A DNA stretch of 5,503 bases from NCBI GenBank assembly GCA_003646045.1, contig QNDV01000192.1:1-5503 (forward strand). Reading direction: 5' to 3'. This document shows positions 1 through 5,503 of the stretch, one piece after another. Source of the stretch: a bacterium. GTDB taxonomy: Bacteria > Krumholzibacteriota > Krumholzibacteria > LZORAL124-64-63. Each line of letters starts with the position of its first letter. Position 1 is the first letter of the stretch. The translations under genes were made by a program, and so were the position numbers. The notes below the pieces were generated by a model, which worked only from the letters and a program-made list of their open reading frames with translations, searched no databases and was not told the DNA's origin.

Positions 1-834
1 AGCTTCGGTGACATGTTGCGGGTGCCCGGCACGGACGACGACCTGTTCCGTGTCAAGAGCAGGGGCGGTGACGTGCGCATGGTGGCCTCGCCCCTGGAGT
101 CGCTGAAGATGGCCCGCGAAAATCCCGACCGCGAGGTGGTCTTCCTGGCCGTGGGCTTCGAGACCACCGCGCCGGGCAACGCCATGGCCATCAAGCAGGC
201 GGCGGCCGAGGGACTGACCAACTTCTCGGAGATAGTCAGCCACGTGCTGGTGCCGCCGGCCATGGAGGCGATCCTCGGCGGACCCACCAACAAGGTGCAG
301 GGTTTCCTGGCCGCGGGACACGTGTGCGCCATCATGGGCTGGGACGAGTACGAACCCATCGCCCGCAAGTACGACGTGCCTATCTGCCCCACGGGTTTCG
401 AACCGGTGGACATCCTGCAGGGCATCCTGCGTACGGTGCAGATGCTGGAGAACGGTGAAGTGGGCGTGGACAACCAGTATGCACGGGTGGTGGACCGGAA
501 CGGCAACCCCGCCGCCCGGGCCGTGGTGGACGAGGTCTATGCCGTGTGCGACCGCAAGTGGCGAGGCATCGGCAACATCCCCGCCAGCGGCCTGACCGTG
601 GCCGAGGCCTACGCCGCCTACGATGCCGAGCGCAAGTTCGAGGTCACCGGCATCCACACCGAAGAGCATGCCGTCTGCATCGCCGGGGAAATCCTGCAGG
701 GTTTGAAAAAACCGGATGAATGTCCGGCCTTCGGTGATCCCTGCACGCCGCTGAATCCCCTGGGGGCCACCATGGTTTCCAGCGAGGGCGCCTGTGCCGC
801 CTACCACAAGTACGCGCGGAGGAACACGTTGTGA
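1..834 (+). CDS. hypD: HypD, [NiFe]-hydrogenase maturation protein (5' truncated)
   Basis: HypD acts in the cytoplasm with HypC, HypE and HypF to assemble the Fe(CN)2CO group of [NiFe] hydrogenases; it receives cyanide from HypE while complexed with HypC. The reading frame is open from base 1 and enters within the conserved FGDMLRVPG segment, so the ATG at 13 is internal, not the start. 277 codons are visible; the family is about 370 residues, so roughly the first 95 are missing, including the conserved N-terminal cysteine motifs. Visible family hallmarks are GFETTAP (154-174), HVLVPPAM just after, GPTNKVQGF with GHVCAIMG, and [13 protein letters not shown]. Four C-terminal cysteines at bases 676, 721, 742 and 793 have spacing C-x14-C-x6-C-x16-C, as expected for the [4Fe-4S] site. 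The stop overlaps the hypE start by 4 bp (GTGA), implying translational coupling. The visible part looks intact. Confidence 0.97.
   Translation, partial: SFGDMLRVPGTDDDLFRVKSRGGDVRMVASPLESLKMARENPDREVVFLAVGFETTAPGNAMAIKQAAAEGLTNFSEIVSHVLVPPAMEAILGGPTNKVQGFLAAGHVCAIMGWDEYEPIARKYDVPICPTGFEPVDILQGILRTVQMLENGEVGVDNQYARVVDRNGNPAARAVVDEVYAVCDRKWRGIGNIPASGLTVAEAYAAYDAERKFEVTGIHTEEHAVCIAGEILQGLKKPDECPAFGDPCTPLNPLGATMVSSEGACAAYHKYARRNTL
818..823 (+). promoter_or_regulatory. Ribosome binding site of hypE
   Basis: GGAGGA lies 7 nt upstream of the GTG at 831, inside the last codons of hypD. It favours this GTG over the downstream in-frame ATG at 870 as the hypE start. Confidence 0.75.
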
Positions 835-1889
835 ACGACCGTCCCGATCTCAACAACCTGAGCTGCCCCATGCCGTTGCTGGACCACGACACGGTGCAGT
901 TGGCCCATGGTGCGGGCGGACGATTGTCGGCCGACCTCATCGACAAGCTCATCATACCGCGCTTCACCAGCCCCGAACTGGATCGTATGGAGGACCAGGC
1001 GGTGCTGGACCTGCCGACCGGGCTGGTGGCCTTTTCCACCGACACCTTCGTGGTGAGCCCCATCTTTTTTCCCGGTGGCGACATCGGCGACCTGGCCGTC
1101 AACGGCACGGTGAACGACGTGGCCATGAGCGGCGCCACCCCCATCGCCCTTTCGGTGGGCTTCGTGCTGGAGGAAGGCCTGCCCCTGGCCGACTTCCATC
1201 GCGTGCTCTGCTCCATGGAAACCGCGGCCAGCAAGGCCGGCGTGCGCATCGTCACCGGCGACACCAAGGTGGTGAATCGCGGCTCGGCCGATCGGATCTT
1301 CATCAACACATCTGGCATCGGGGTCATCCCCGAGGGCGTTCGACTGGGCGCCGACCGTATCGCCCCCGGTGACTCGGTGATCCTGTCGGGCACCCTGGCC
1401 GATCACGGCATGGCCGTCATGACCGTGCGCGAGGGGTTGAGCTTCCAGTCCACGGTGACCAGCGATACCCGCGGGCTGAATCACCTGGTGGCGGCCATCC
1501 TGGAAGTCTGTCCCGGGGTGAAGGCCCTGCGCGATCCCACCCGGGGCGGCGCGGCCACCACCCTCAACGAATTCGCCGGCACGGCCCGGGTGGGGATCAA
1601 GCTGGATGAGGCTGCCATACCCGTGCGCGACGACGTGCGCGGCGCCTGCGAGATCCTGGGCATCGACCCGCTGTACGTGGCCAACGAGGGCAAGCTGGTG
1701 GCGGTGGTGCCAGAGGCGGATGCCGAAGCGGTGGTAGTGGCCATGCGCGCCCACGCCGAAGGGCGGGATGCGGTGATCATCGGACGTGTGGTGGCCGAAC
1801 ATCCCGGCACGGTGACCATGACCACGGGCCTCGGGGCCGAAAGAATTGTCGATATGCCCGTGGGTGAGCAGTTGCCGCGGATCTGCTGA
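831..1889 (+). CDS. hypE: HypE, carbamoyl-dehydratase of hydrogenase maturation
   Basis: HypE belongs to the PurM/AIR-synthetase-like ATP-binding family. HypF carbamoylates its C-terminal cysteine; HypE then dehydrates this to a thiocyanate with ATP and passes cyanide to the HypC-HypD iron. The protein has 352 residues, within or slightly above the usual range. Visible motifs are LAHGAGG (residues 24-30), the STDTFVV strand (69-75), [20 protein letters not shown] (83-102), VTGDTKVV (141-148), DPTRGG (235-240) and the terminal PRIC ending in the essential Cys352. The start is GTG at 831, chosen for its well-spaced GGAGGA and the 4-bp overlap with hypD. This gives about 20 residues before the conserved core, including Cys12; an ATG at 870 (residue 14) would shorten it. 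hypE is the last hyp gene in this direction: the next gene, 61 bp on, is unrelated. No clear terminator follows it. Confidence 0.97.
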   Translation: MNDRPDLNNLSCPMPLLDHDTVQLAHGAGGRLSADLIDKLIIPRFTSPELDRMEDQAVLDLPTGLVAFSTDTFVVSPIFFPGGDIGDLAVNGTVNDVAMSGATPIALSVGFVLEEGLPLADFHRVLCSMETAASKAGVRIVTGDTKVVNRGSADRIFINTSGIGVIPEGVRLGADRIAPGDSVILSGTLADHGMAVMTVREGLSFQSTVTSDTRGLNHLVAAILEVCPGVKALRDPTRGGAATTLNEFAGTARVGIKLDEAAIPVRDDVRGACEILGIDPLYVANEGKLVAVVPEADAEAVVVAMRAHAEGRDAVIIGRVVAEHPGTVTMTTGLGAERIVDMPVGEQLPRIC

Positions 1890-1914
1890 AACCAGGTGCG
1901 TCGACATCGCCTCC

Positions 1915-1943
1915 TTGTGGCGCCCTCCTTTCGACGCTATTCT
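1915..1943 (+). promoter_or_regulatory. Weak candidate sigma-70 promoter for the efflux locus
   Basis: TTGTGG (1915-1920) and TATTCT (1938-1943) are separated by 17 bp. They match the consensus at 3 of 6 and 4 of 6 positions. It lies in the only gap between hypE and the efflux locus, where a promoter would be expected. The predicted transcript would begin near 1950, directly at the next ATG. The match is weak and could be chance; transcription may instead read through from hypE. Confidence 0.25.
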
Positions 1944-1950
1944 TGACCCC

Positions 1951-2283
1951 ATGAATCATCGTTTCGGCATGTTCGTGCTCATCGCCCTGTGGACCCTGCT
2001 GGTCGCCCCGTCGACCTGTGGCGGTGGTTTGCTGGAGCACGCCTGCGCCGACGACAACAGTCCCGCCTGCGGGCACGAAAGTGATTGCCCCAGCGATCCC
2101 TGCAACGTGGCCCACGATGTCAATACCGTGGCCAAGCTCCTGATCAAGGTCGATGCGGCACCGATCGCCGCGGCCTTGACTGGTATATCGGTCGAACCCA
2201 CTGTCGACCTGCCCTGCCGCGGCGAGTACCCGGACGTCAGTCCGCGGCTGTTGCCTCCGGCCGCCCTGCCCCTGCTCTGCTAG
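1951..2283 (+). CDS. Small Cys-rich exported protein preceding an efflux operon
   Basis: I do not recognise a named family, and the function is unknown. The chosen ATG at 1951 gives 110 residues beginning with an export signal: a short basic start (MNHR) and a hydrophobic stretch at about 7-20. Cleavage may fall near residues 19-22. The context before Cys23 (APST) is a poor lipobox, so lipidation is possible but not supported. The mature part has seven cysteines at 23, 32, 40, 46, 51, 89 and 110, including a dense CGHESDCPSDPC stretch (40-51) with His42. That could bind metal or form disulfides. The C-terminus is Pro/Leu-rich and ends in Cys. The same frame is open back to an ATG at 1846 inside hypE, but that start would bury the signal sequence. 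An internal ATG at 1969 is another option. No Shine-Dalgarno sequence is visible before 1951. Its position just ahead of czcC suggests a role in metal sensing, sequestration or delivery; this is inference. Confidence 0.72.
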   Translation: MNHRFGMFVLIALWTLLVAPSTCGGGLLEHACADDNSPACGHESDCPSDPCNVAHDVNTVAKLLIKVDAAPIAAALTGISVEPTVDLPCRGEYPDVSPRLLPPAALPLLC

Positions 2284-2312
2284 AAACCCCTTCGCCTTCC
2301 GCACCATGACCT

Positions 2313-2344
2313 GGACCACGCGCCGTCGTCTGCCGCGTGGATCC
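2313..2344 (+). promoter_or_regulatory. Inverted repeat / RNA hairpin upstream of czcC
   Basis: CCACGCG (2316-2322) and CGCGTGG (2334-2340) form a perfect 7-bp stem with an 11-nt loop. Allowing one bulged A at 2341, GGA (2313-2315) pairs with TCC (2342-2344) and extends the stem to 10 bp. No T-run follows, so it is not a standard intrinsic terminator. It could be an operator for a dimeric regulator, an attenuator or an mRNA-processing structure. In such GC-rich DNA chance formation cannot be excluded. Confidence 0.35.
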
Positions 2345-2365
2345 CGATGAAAACGCAATCTCGAC

Positions 2366-2370
2366 GGAGG
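2366..2370 (+). promoter_or_regulatory. Ribosome binding site of czcC-like gene
   Basis: GGAGG lies 7 nt upstream of the ATG at 2378. It fixes this start, which directly yields a signal peptide. Confidence 0.8.
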
Positions 2371-2377
2371 AACGCAC

Positions 2378-3634
2378 ATGACACCCAAGATCCGCGTGGC
2401 GATGCTGGCCGGGGCCCTGGCCCTGGCACTCACCCCCGCTCACGCCCTGACCCTGGACGAGGCCTGGCAACAGGTACTCGCCGGTCACCCCGCCCTGGCG
2501 GCATCGGCCGCCGACCTTGAAGCCCGCCAGGCACGGGTGGAGCAGGCCGGCCGGGGCCTCAATCCCGAGCTGGAATTCGAAGTGGAGAATTTCGCCGGTT
2601 CCGGCGGCTTCTCGAGCTTTGACGACGCCGACTTGACCCTGCTGCTCTCCCAGACCTGGGAACGGGGCGGCAAGGCTGACAGCAGACGGGCCTTGGCCAA
2701 TGCCGAGCTCGAGAAAGGTCGCACCGCCAACGAACTGGCCCTGCTCACCCTGCACACGGACCTGGCCCGTTCCTGGGTGGAAGTACTGGCCGCCCGGCGG
2801 CGTGTGGCCCAGGCCGATACCCTGACCGCCGTGGCCGACCGCGACCGCCAGGCAGTGGCACGACGCGTGGCCGCCGGGGCCGAAAGCCGCATCGCGTCAC
2901 AGCGAGCCCACCTCGGTTGGGCAGCCGCGCGGCGAGAGGGGGATCGCGCCCGTGAGGCCCTGCACACGGCACGCCTGCGACTGGGCGCCCTCTGGGGTGA
3001 CGACCAGGCCGCCTATGATCCGGTCGAAGGGGATCTGGAGCGGCTCATGGTCGTTCCGACGTGGACCGAGGTCCTGGACCGGATACCCACCAGCCCCGTG
3101 ACCCGCCTGACCACCGCGGAACTGGCCGGCGCACGGGCCGCGGTGGAACTGGCCACCAGTTCGGGAGCCGTGGACCTGACCACCGCCGCCGGCCTGCGCC
3201 GTCTCAGTGGTACTGACGACTACGCCTTCGTCGCCGCGGTGGGCATCCCCCTGGCCGTGCGTAACACCAACCGCGACGCCCAGCGGGCCGCCGCCGCCGA
3301 CGTGGTGCGTTTCGACGCGGACGTGCGCGCGGCCGAAGTGAGTCTCAAGGCTGAACTGGCCGACGCCTGGGGCCGGCTGTCCAGCAGCCGCGCCGACGCC
3401 GTGTCCATCCGCCGGGATATGCTGCCCGCCGCCGGCGCCGCCCTGGACGAGGCCCGCACCGCCTACTCCCGCGGCGCCTACTCCCTCACCGACGTATTTG
3501 CCGTACGCCGCACCTGGGTCGAGTGGCAACTGGCCCACGTGGAAGCCCTGACGCTCCATCACCTTGCCGCCGTCGATCTGGCCGCGTTGCTGGGCAACGA
3601 TATAACCGAGATCTCCCTGGAGGACCGCCCATGA
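2378..3634 (+). CDS. czcC: CzcC-like outer-membrane efflux channel (TolC family)
   Basis: This is predicted to be the outer-membrane channel of a tripartite heavy-metal efflux system; trimers form a beta-barrel plus a periplasmic alpha-helical tunnel. The protein has 418 residues, the usual CzcC size. It begins with a signal peptide (MTPKIR, then a hydrophobic stretch) with likely cleavage after AHA at residue 23. There is no lipobox and no cysteine anywhere, so it is not lipidated. The mature part has the two tandem outer-membrane-efflux repeats, about 26-210 and 235-412, rich in Ala/Arg/Glu helices. Family signatures include LNPELEFEVENF (61-72) and LSQTWERGGK (90-99) in the first repeat, and GLRRLSGTDDYAFVAAVGIP then RNTNRD in the second. 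The loop PLAVRNTNRD is a divergent version of the usual PLPLFDRNQG. The stop overlaps the next start by 4 bp (ATGA). The symbol is given by family resemblance; other metal-specific names such as cnrC, nccC or cusC are possible. Confidence 0.92.
   Translation: MTPKIRVAMLAGALALALTPAHALTLDEAWQQVLAGHPALAASAADLEARQARVEQAGRGLNPELEFEVENFAGSGGFSSFDDADLTLLLSQTWERGGKADSRRALANAELEKGRTANELALLTLHTDLARSWVEVLAARRRVAQADTLTAVADRDRQAVARRVAAGAESRIASQRAHLGWAAARREGDRAREALHTARLRLGALWGDDQAAYDPVEGDLERLMVVPTWTEVLDRIPTSPVTRLTTAELAGARAAVELATSSGAVDLTTAAGLRRLSGTDDYAFVAAVGIPLAVRNTNRDAQRAAAADVVRFDADVRAAEVSLKAELADAWGRLSSSRADAVSIRRDMLPAAGAALDEARTAYSRGAYSLTDVFAVRRTWVEWQLAHVEALTLHHLAAVDLAALLGNDITEISLEDRP
3619..3624 (+). promoter_or_regulatory. 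Ribosome binding site of czcB-like gene
   Basis: GGAGGA lies 6 nt upstream of the ATG at 3631, within the last codons of czcC. It decides the start: the same frame is open upstream to an ATG at 3523, but only 3631 has this site and opens with a signal peptide. Confidence 0.8.
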
Positions 3635-4569
3635 ACAAGCTGACATTCCACCTGCTGGTTGCCCTGTTGTTGACCGCCGTCGGCGCCTGGGCCCAGGACC
3701 ATCCCGGCGATCATCCCGCAGGCGATCACCCCGGGGCGGCCCAGGAGGACCTTGTCCGACTCGACGCCGCCACTCGCGAGGAATTCGGTGTGGTCACCGC
3801 CGTAGCCGGTCCGGGCACCCTGCGTCACCTGCGCACCCTGCCCGGCGAGGTCCAGCCCAACCTGGACCGGGTTGCCCACATCGTGCCCCGCTATGAAGGC
3901 GTGGTGCGCGAAGTGCGGGCCAGCGTCGGCGACCAGGTGCGCGCCGGTCAGACCCTGGCGGTGGTGGAAGGCGATGCCAGCCTTACCACCTTCGAGGTAC
4001 GCACCGCCCTGGCCGGCACCATCATCGAGCGCCACGTCACCCTGGGCGAAGCCGTGGGCCGTGAGCAGGCCCTGTTCGTGGTGGCGGATCTGGATACGGT
4101 GTGGATCGACATCGCCGTCTACCTGCGCGATCTCGAGGACGTCACGAAGGGCCTGCCGGTAACCGTTTCCTGCGGACGTCACGACGGCGGCATCACCGCC
4201 AACATCGACTATGTCTCACCGGTGGTTGACGAAGCCACCCGCACAGCCACCGCCCGGGTAATAATGCCCAACGGCGACCTGCACTGGCGACCGGGAATGT
4301 TCATCACCGCGGAGGTGGAAACCGCATCCCGCGAGGTGGCCGTTGCCGTACCGACCACGGCGCTGTTCACGGTGGAGAATCGCCTGTCCGTATTCGTGGA
4401 AACCGCTGCCGGCTTCGAGCCCCACCCCGTGGAGATCGGCCGACGCACCGACACCCTGGTGGAGATCACGTCGGGACTGGACGCGGGCGACATCTACGTG
4501 GCCGAGGGTGGTTTCACCCTGAAGGCGGAACTTGAAAAGGCGTCGTTCGGCGACGGCCACAACCACTAG
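3631..4569 (+). CDS. czcB: CzcB-like periplasmic adaptor (membrane fusion protein), short form
   Basis: This is predicted to be the periplasmic adaptor linking the RND pump to the outer-membrane channel. The protein has 312 residues, clearly shorter than classical CzcB (roughly 380-520). A signal peptide (hydrophobic about 5-19) probably ends at AWA, residue 21. The mature N-terminus is His-rich (His24, His28, His33 in repeated DHP units), and the protein ends GDGHNH. The lipoyl half-motifs are at about 80-113 (VPRYEGVVREVRASVGDQV region) and 121-153 (FEVRTALAGTIIERHV to FVVADL). They are joined by only about seven residues (114-120), so the helical hairpin normally inserted there is absent. 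A beta-barrel domain follows: TVWIDIAVYLRDL (156-168), VSPVVDEATRTATARV (195-210) and WRPGMF (219-224). A membrane-proximal domain follows to the end. It overlaps czcC by 4 bp and precedes the pump gene by 10 bp. The metal is undetermined. Confidence 0.92.
   Translation: MNKLTFHLLVALLLTAVGAWAQDHPGDHPAGDHPGAAQEDLVRLDAATREEFGVVTAVAGPGTLRHLRTLPGEVQPNLDRVAHIVPRYEGVVREVRASVGDQVRAGQTLAVVEGDASLTTFEVRTALAGTIIERHVTLGEAVGREQALFVVADLDTVWIDIAVYLRDLEDVTKGLPVTVSCGRHDGGITANIDYVSPVVDEATRTATARVIMPNGDLHWRPGMFITAEVETASREVAVAVPTTALFTVENRLSVFVETAAGFEPHPVEIGRRTDTLVEITSGLDAGDIYVAEGGFTLKAELEKASFGDGHNH
3697..3733 (+). repeat. Short direct repeats encoding DHP metal-binding units
   Basis: Three near-identical 10-mers, GAYCAYCCCG, start at 3697, 3709 and 3724, offset by 12 and 15 bp and in the same frame. 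They encode Asp-His-Pro-Gly/Ala three times directly after the predicted signal-peptide cleavage site of the adaptor. The number of copies could vary between strains through slippage. Confidence 0.7.
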
Positions 4570-4574
4570 GAGGG
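4568..4574 (+). promoter_or_regulatory. Ribosome binding site of czcA-like gene
   Basis: AGGAGGG overlaps the stop codon of the adaptor gene (TAG, 4567-4569) and lies 5 nt before the ATG at 4580. The overlap supports coupled translation of adaptor and pump. Confidence 0.8.
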
Positions 4575-4579
4575 TTGCC

Positions 4580-5503
4580 ATGCTGGATAGACTTATTGAA
4601 ATCGGCCTGCGCAACCGGCTGCTGGTGCTGGTGATGGCCATACTGGTGATGGCCGCCGGCTGGCGCGCCTACACGGGGCTCCCGGTGGACGCCTTTCCCG
4701 ATGTCTCACCCAATCTGGTCCAGGTCTTCACCGTGACCGAAGGCCTGGCTCCCGAGGAAATCGAGACCTACGTGACCTACCCCGTGGAAGCCGCCATGAC
4801 CGGCCTGCCGGGTGTGGCCAAAGTGCGCTCCATCTCCAACTTCGGCCTTTCGGTGGTGAACATCTACTTCGAGGACGGGCTGGACATCTACTTCGTCCGC
4901 CAACTCGTGGGCGAGCGCCTGCAGGAGGCGCGCGAACAGATCCCCGCCGGCTTCGGCAACCCCGAGATGGGTCCCATCTCCACCGGCATGGGACAGGTGC
5001 TGTTCTATTACCTGGAGGACACCTCGGGCAACTTCGACCTGACCGAGATGCGCGCCGTGCAGGACTGGTTGGTGAAGTTCCACCTGCAGACCGTGCCCGG
5101 AGTGACCGAGGTGCTGGGCATCGGCGGCTGGGAGAAGCAGTTCCAGGTGGACGTGCGCCCCGAGCAGCTGCTGCGCTACGACGTGACCCTGGACCAGGTC
5201 ATCGGCCGCATCGAGGCCAACAACCTCAACGTCGGCGCACAGTTCATCGAGCACAACGCCGAGGAATTCGTGGTGCGTTCGGTGGGCCTGGCCCGCGGGA
5301 TCGACGATCTCGAGCGTATCGTGATCAAGACCGTGGACGGTCGGCCGGTATTCCTGTCCGACCTGGCCGCCGTGGGTACCGGTGGCGCCGTGCGGCGTGG
5401 TCTGCAGACCCGCAATGGCACCGGCGAAGTGGTGGCCGGCCAGGTCATCAAGCTCTTCGGCACCAACAGTTCGGCGGTGATCGCGGCGGTAGAGGAAAAG
5501 CTG
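4580..5503 (+). CDS. czcA: CzcA-like heavy-metal efflux RND pump (3' truncated)
   Basis: This is predicted to be the inner-membrane proton/metal-ion antiporter of the tripartite system. 308 codons are visible with no stop before the window ends; the family is about 1,020-1,060 residues, so about 30% is present. The N-terminus (MLDRLIEIGLRNR) leads into the first membrane helix at about 14-31, and the periplasmic porter region follows. HME-RND signatures are strong: LPVDAFPDVSPNLVQVFT (34-51), EGLAPEEIE (54-62), the SISNFGLSVVNIYFED segment (84-99), DIYFVRQLVGERL (102-114) and GPISTGMGQV (131-140). These separate it from hydrophobe-exporting AcrB-type pumps. The proton-relay acidic residues of transmembrane helix 4 and most metal-site residues lie outside the window, so neither activity nor substrate (Zn/Co/Cd, Ni or Cu/Ag) can be assigned. 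The start is fixed by AGGAGGG 5 nt upstream. Confidence 0.95.
   Translation, partial: MLDRLIEIGLRNRLLVLVMAILVMAAGWRAYTGLPVDAFPDVSPNLVQVFTVTEGLAPEEIETYVTYPVEAAMTGLPGVAKVRSISNFGLSVVNIYFEDGLDIYFVRQLVGERLQEAREQIPAGFGNPEMGPISTGMGQVLFYYLEDTSGNFDLTEMRAVQDWLVKFHLQTVPGVTEVLGIGGWEKQFQVDVRPEQLLRYDVTLDQVIGRIEANNLNVGAQFIEHNAEEFVVRSVGLARGIDDLERIVIKTVDGRPVFLSDLAAVGTGGAVRRGLQTRNGTGEVVAGQVIKLFGTNSSAVIAAVEEKL

Larger units (their letters stand above)
2284..2377. other. 94-bp spacer between the Cys-rich gene and czcC
   Basis: This gap is long compared with the other junctions in the locus (4-bp overlap and 10 bp). It holds an inverted repeat at 2313-2344 and the czcC ribosome binding site. A 14-codon frame at 2306-2350 (ATG to TGA, Arg-rich) overlaps the repeat but has no Shine-Dalgarno and is probably chance. 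I see no convincing promoter in it. Confidence 0.6.

Noticed and set aside
1066..1071. Run of six T in hypE
   Set aside because: It encodes the Phe-Phe of the conserved SPIFFPGGD segment, and I identified no stem before it, so it is not read as a terminator.
1895..1911. Possible terminator hairpin after hypE (GGTG ... CGCC)
   Set aside because: Only a 4-bp stem with one wobble pair and a 9-nt loop, with no T-run; not a credible terminator.
1846..1950. Upstream extension of the small Cys-rich gene to the ATG at 1846
   Set aside because: It would overlap the end of hypE out of frame and place about 35 uninformative residues before a clear signal sequence.
801..1952. Long minus-strand open frame (383 codons) covering all of hypE
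   Set aside because: It is antisense to an unmistakable hypE, has a His/Gly/Ala-rich low-information translation, no recognisable domain and arises from codon bias in high-GC DNA.
3523..3630. Upstream extension of the adaptor gene to the ATG at 3523
   Set aside because: It would lie inside czcC, bury the signal peptide and ignore the well-placed GGAGGA before 3631.
4706..5254. Minus-strand open frame (182 codons) inside the CzcA-like gene
   Set aside because: Antisense shadow of a strongly conserved pump gene; its Leu/His/Val-rich translation shows no domain or signal.

Overview
The window is a gene-dense, high-GC (about two-thirds G+C by eye) bacterial segment. All recognisable genes lie on the + strand. 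Tight spacing, ATGA/GTGA stop-start overlaps and strong GGAGG ribosome binding sites suggest a Gram-negative bacterium, probably a proteobacterium. An outer-membrane efflux component requires an outer membrane. I cannot name a genus from the sequence alone.

Bases 1-1889 hold the end of a [NiFe]-hydrogenase maturation cluster: the C-terminal three quarters of hypD (5' end cut by the window edge), then hypE, which overlaps it by 4 bp. Together they handle late steps in building the Fe(CN)2CO part of the hydrogenase active site. The host therefore very probably makes a [NiFe] hydrogenase and needs nickel.

Bases 1890-5503 hold a heavy-metal efflux locus. After a 61-bp gap comes a 110-residue Cys-rich exported protein of unknown function (1951-2283). 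Next is a 94-bp spacer with an inverted repeat, then a CzcC-like outer-membrane channel (2378-3634), a CzcB-like periplasmic adaptor (3631-4569) and the first 308 codons of a CzcA-like HME-RND pump, cut by the window end. czcC and czcB overlap by 4 bp; czcB and czcA are 10 bp apart, so these three are almost certainly co-translated. CzcA would drive metal ions out using the proton gradient, CzcB would link pump to channel, and CzcC would open to the outside. The metal (Zn, Co, Cd, Ni, Cu or Ag) cannot be decided from what is visible.

The points most worth a second look are: the CzcB-like adaptor lacks the alpha-helical hairpin usually inserted between the lipoyl half-motifs and carries His-rich ends; the small Cys-rich exported protein sits first in the efflux locus; and a metal efflux locus adjoins nickel-enzyme maturation genes. 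No RNA genes, mobile elements or CRISPR arrays were seen.
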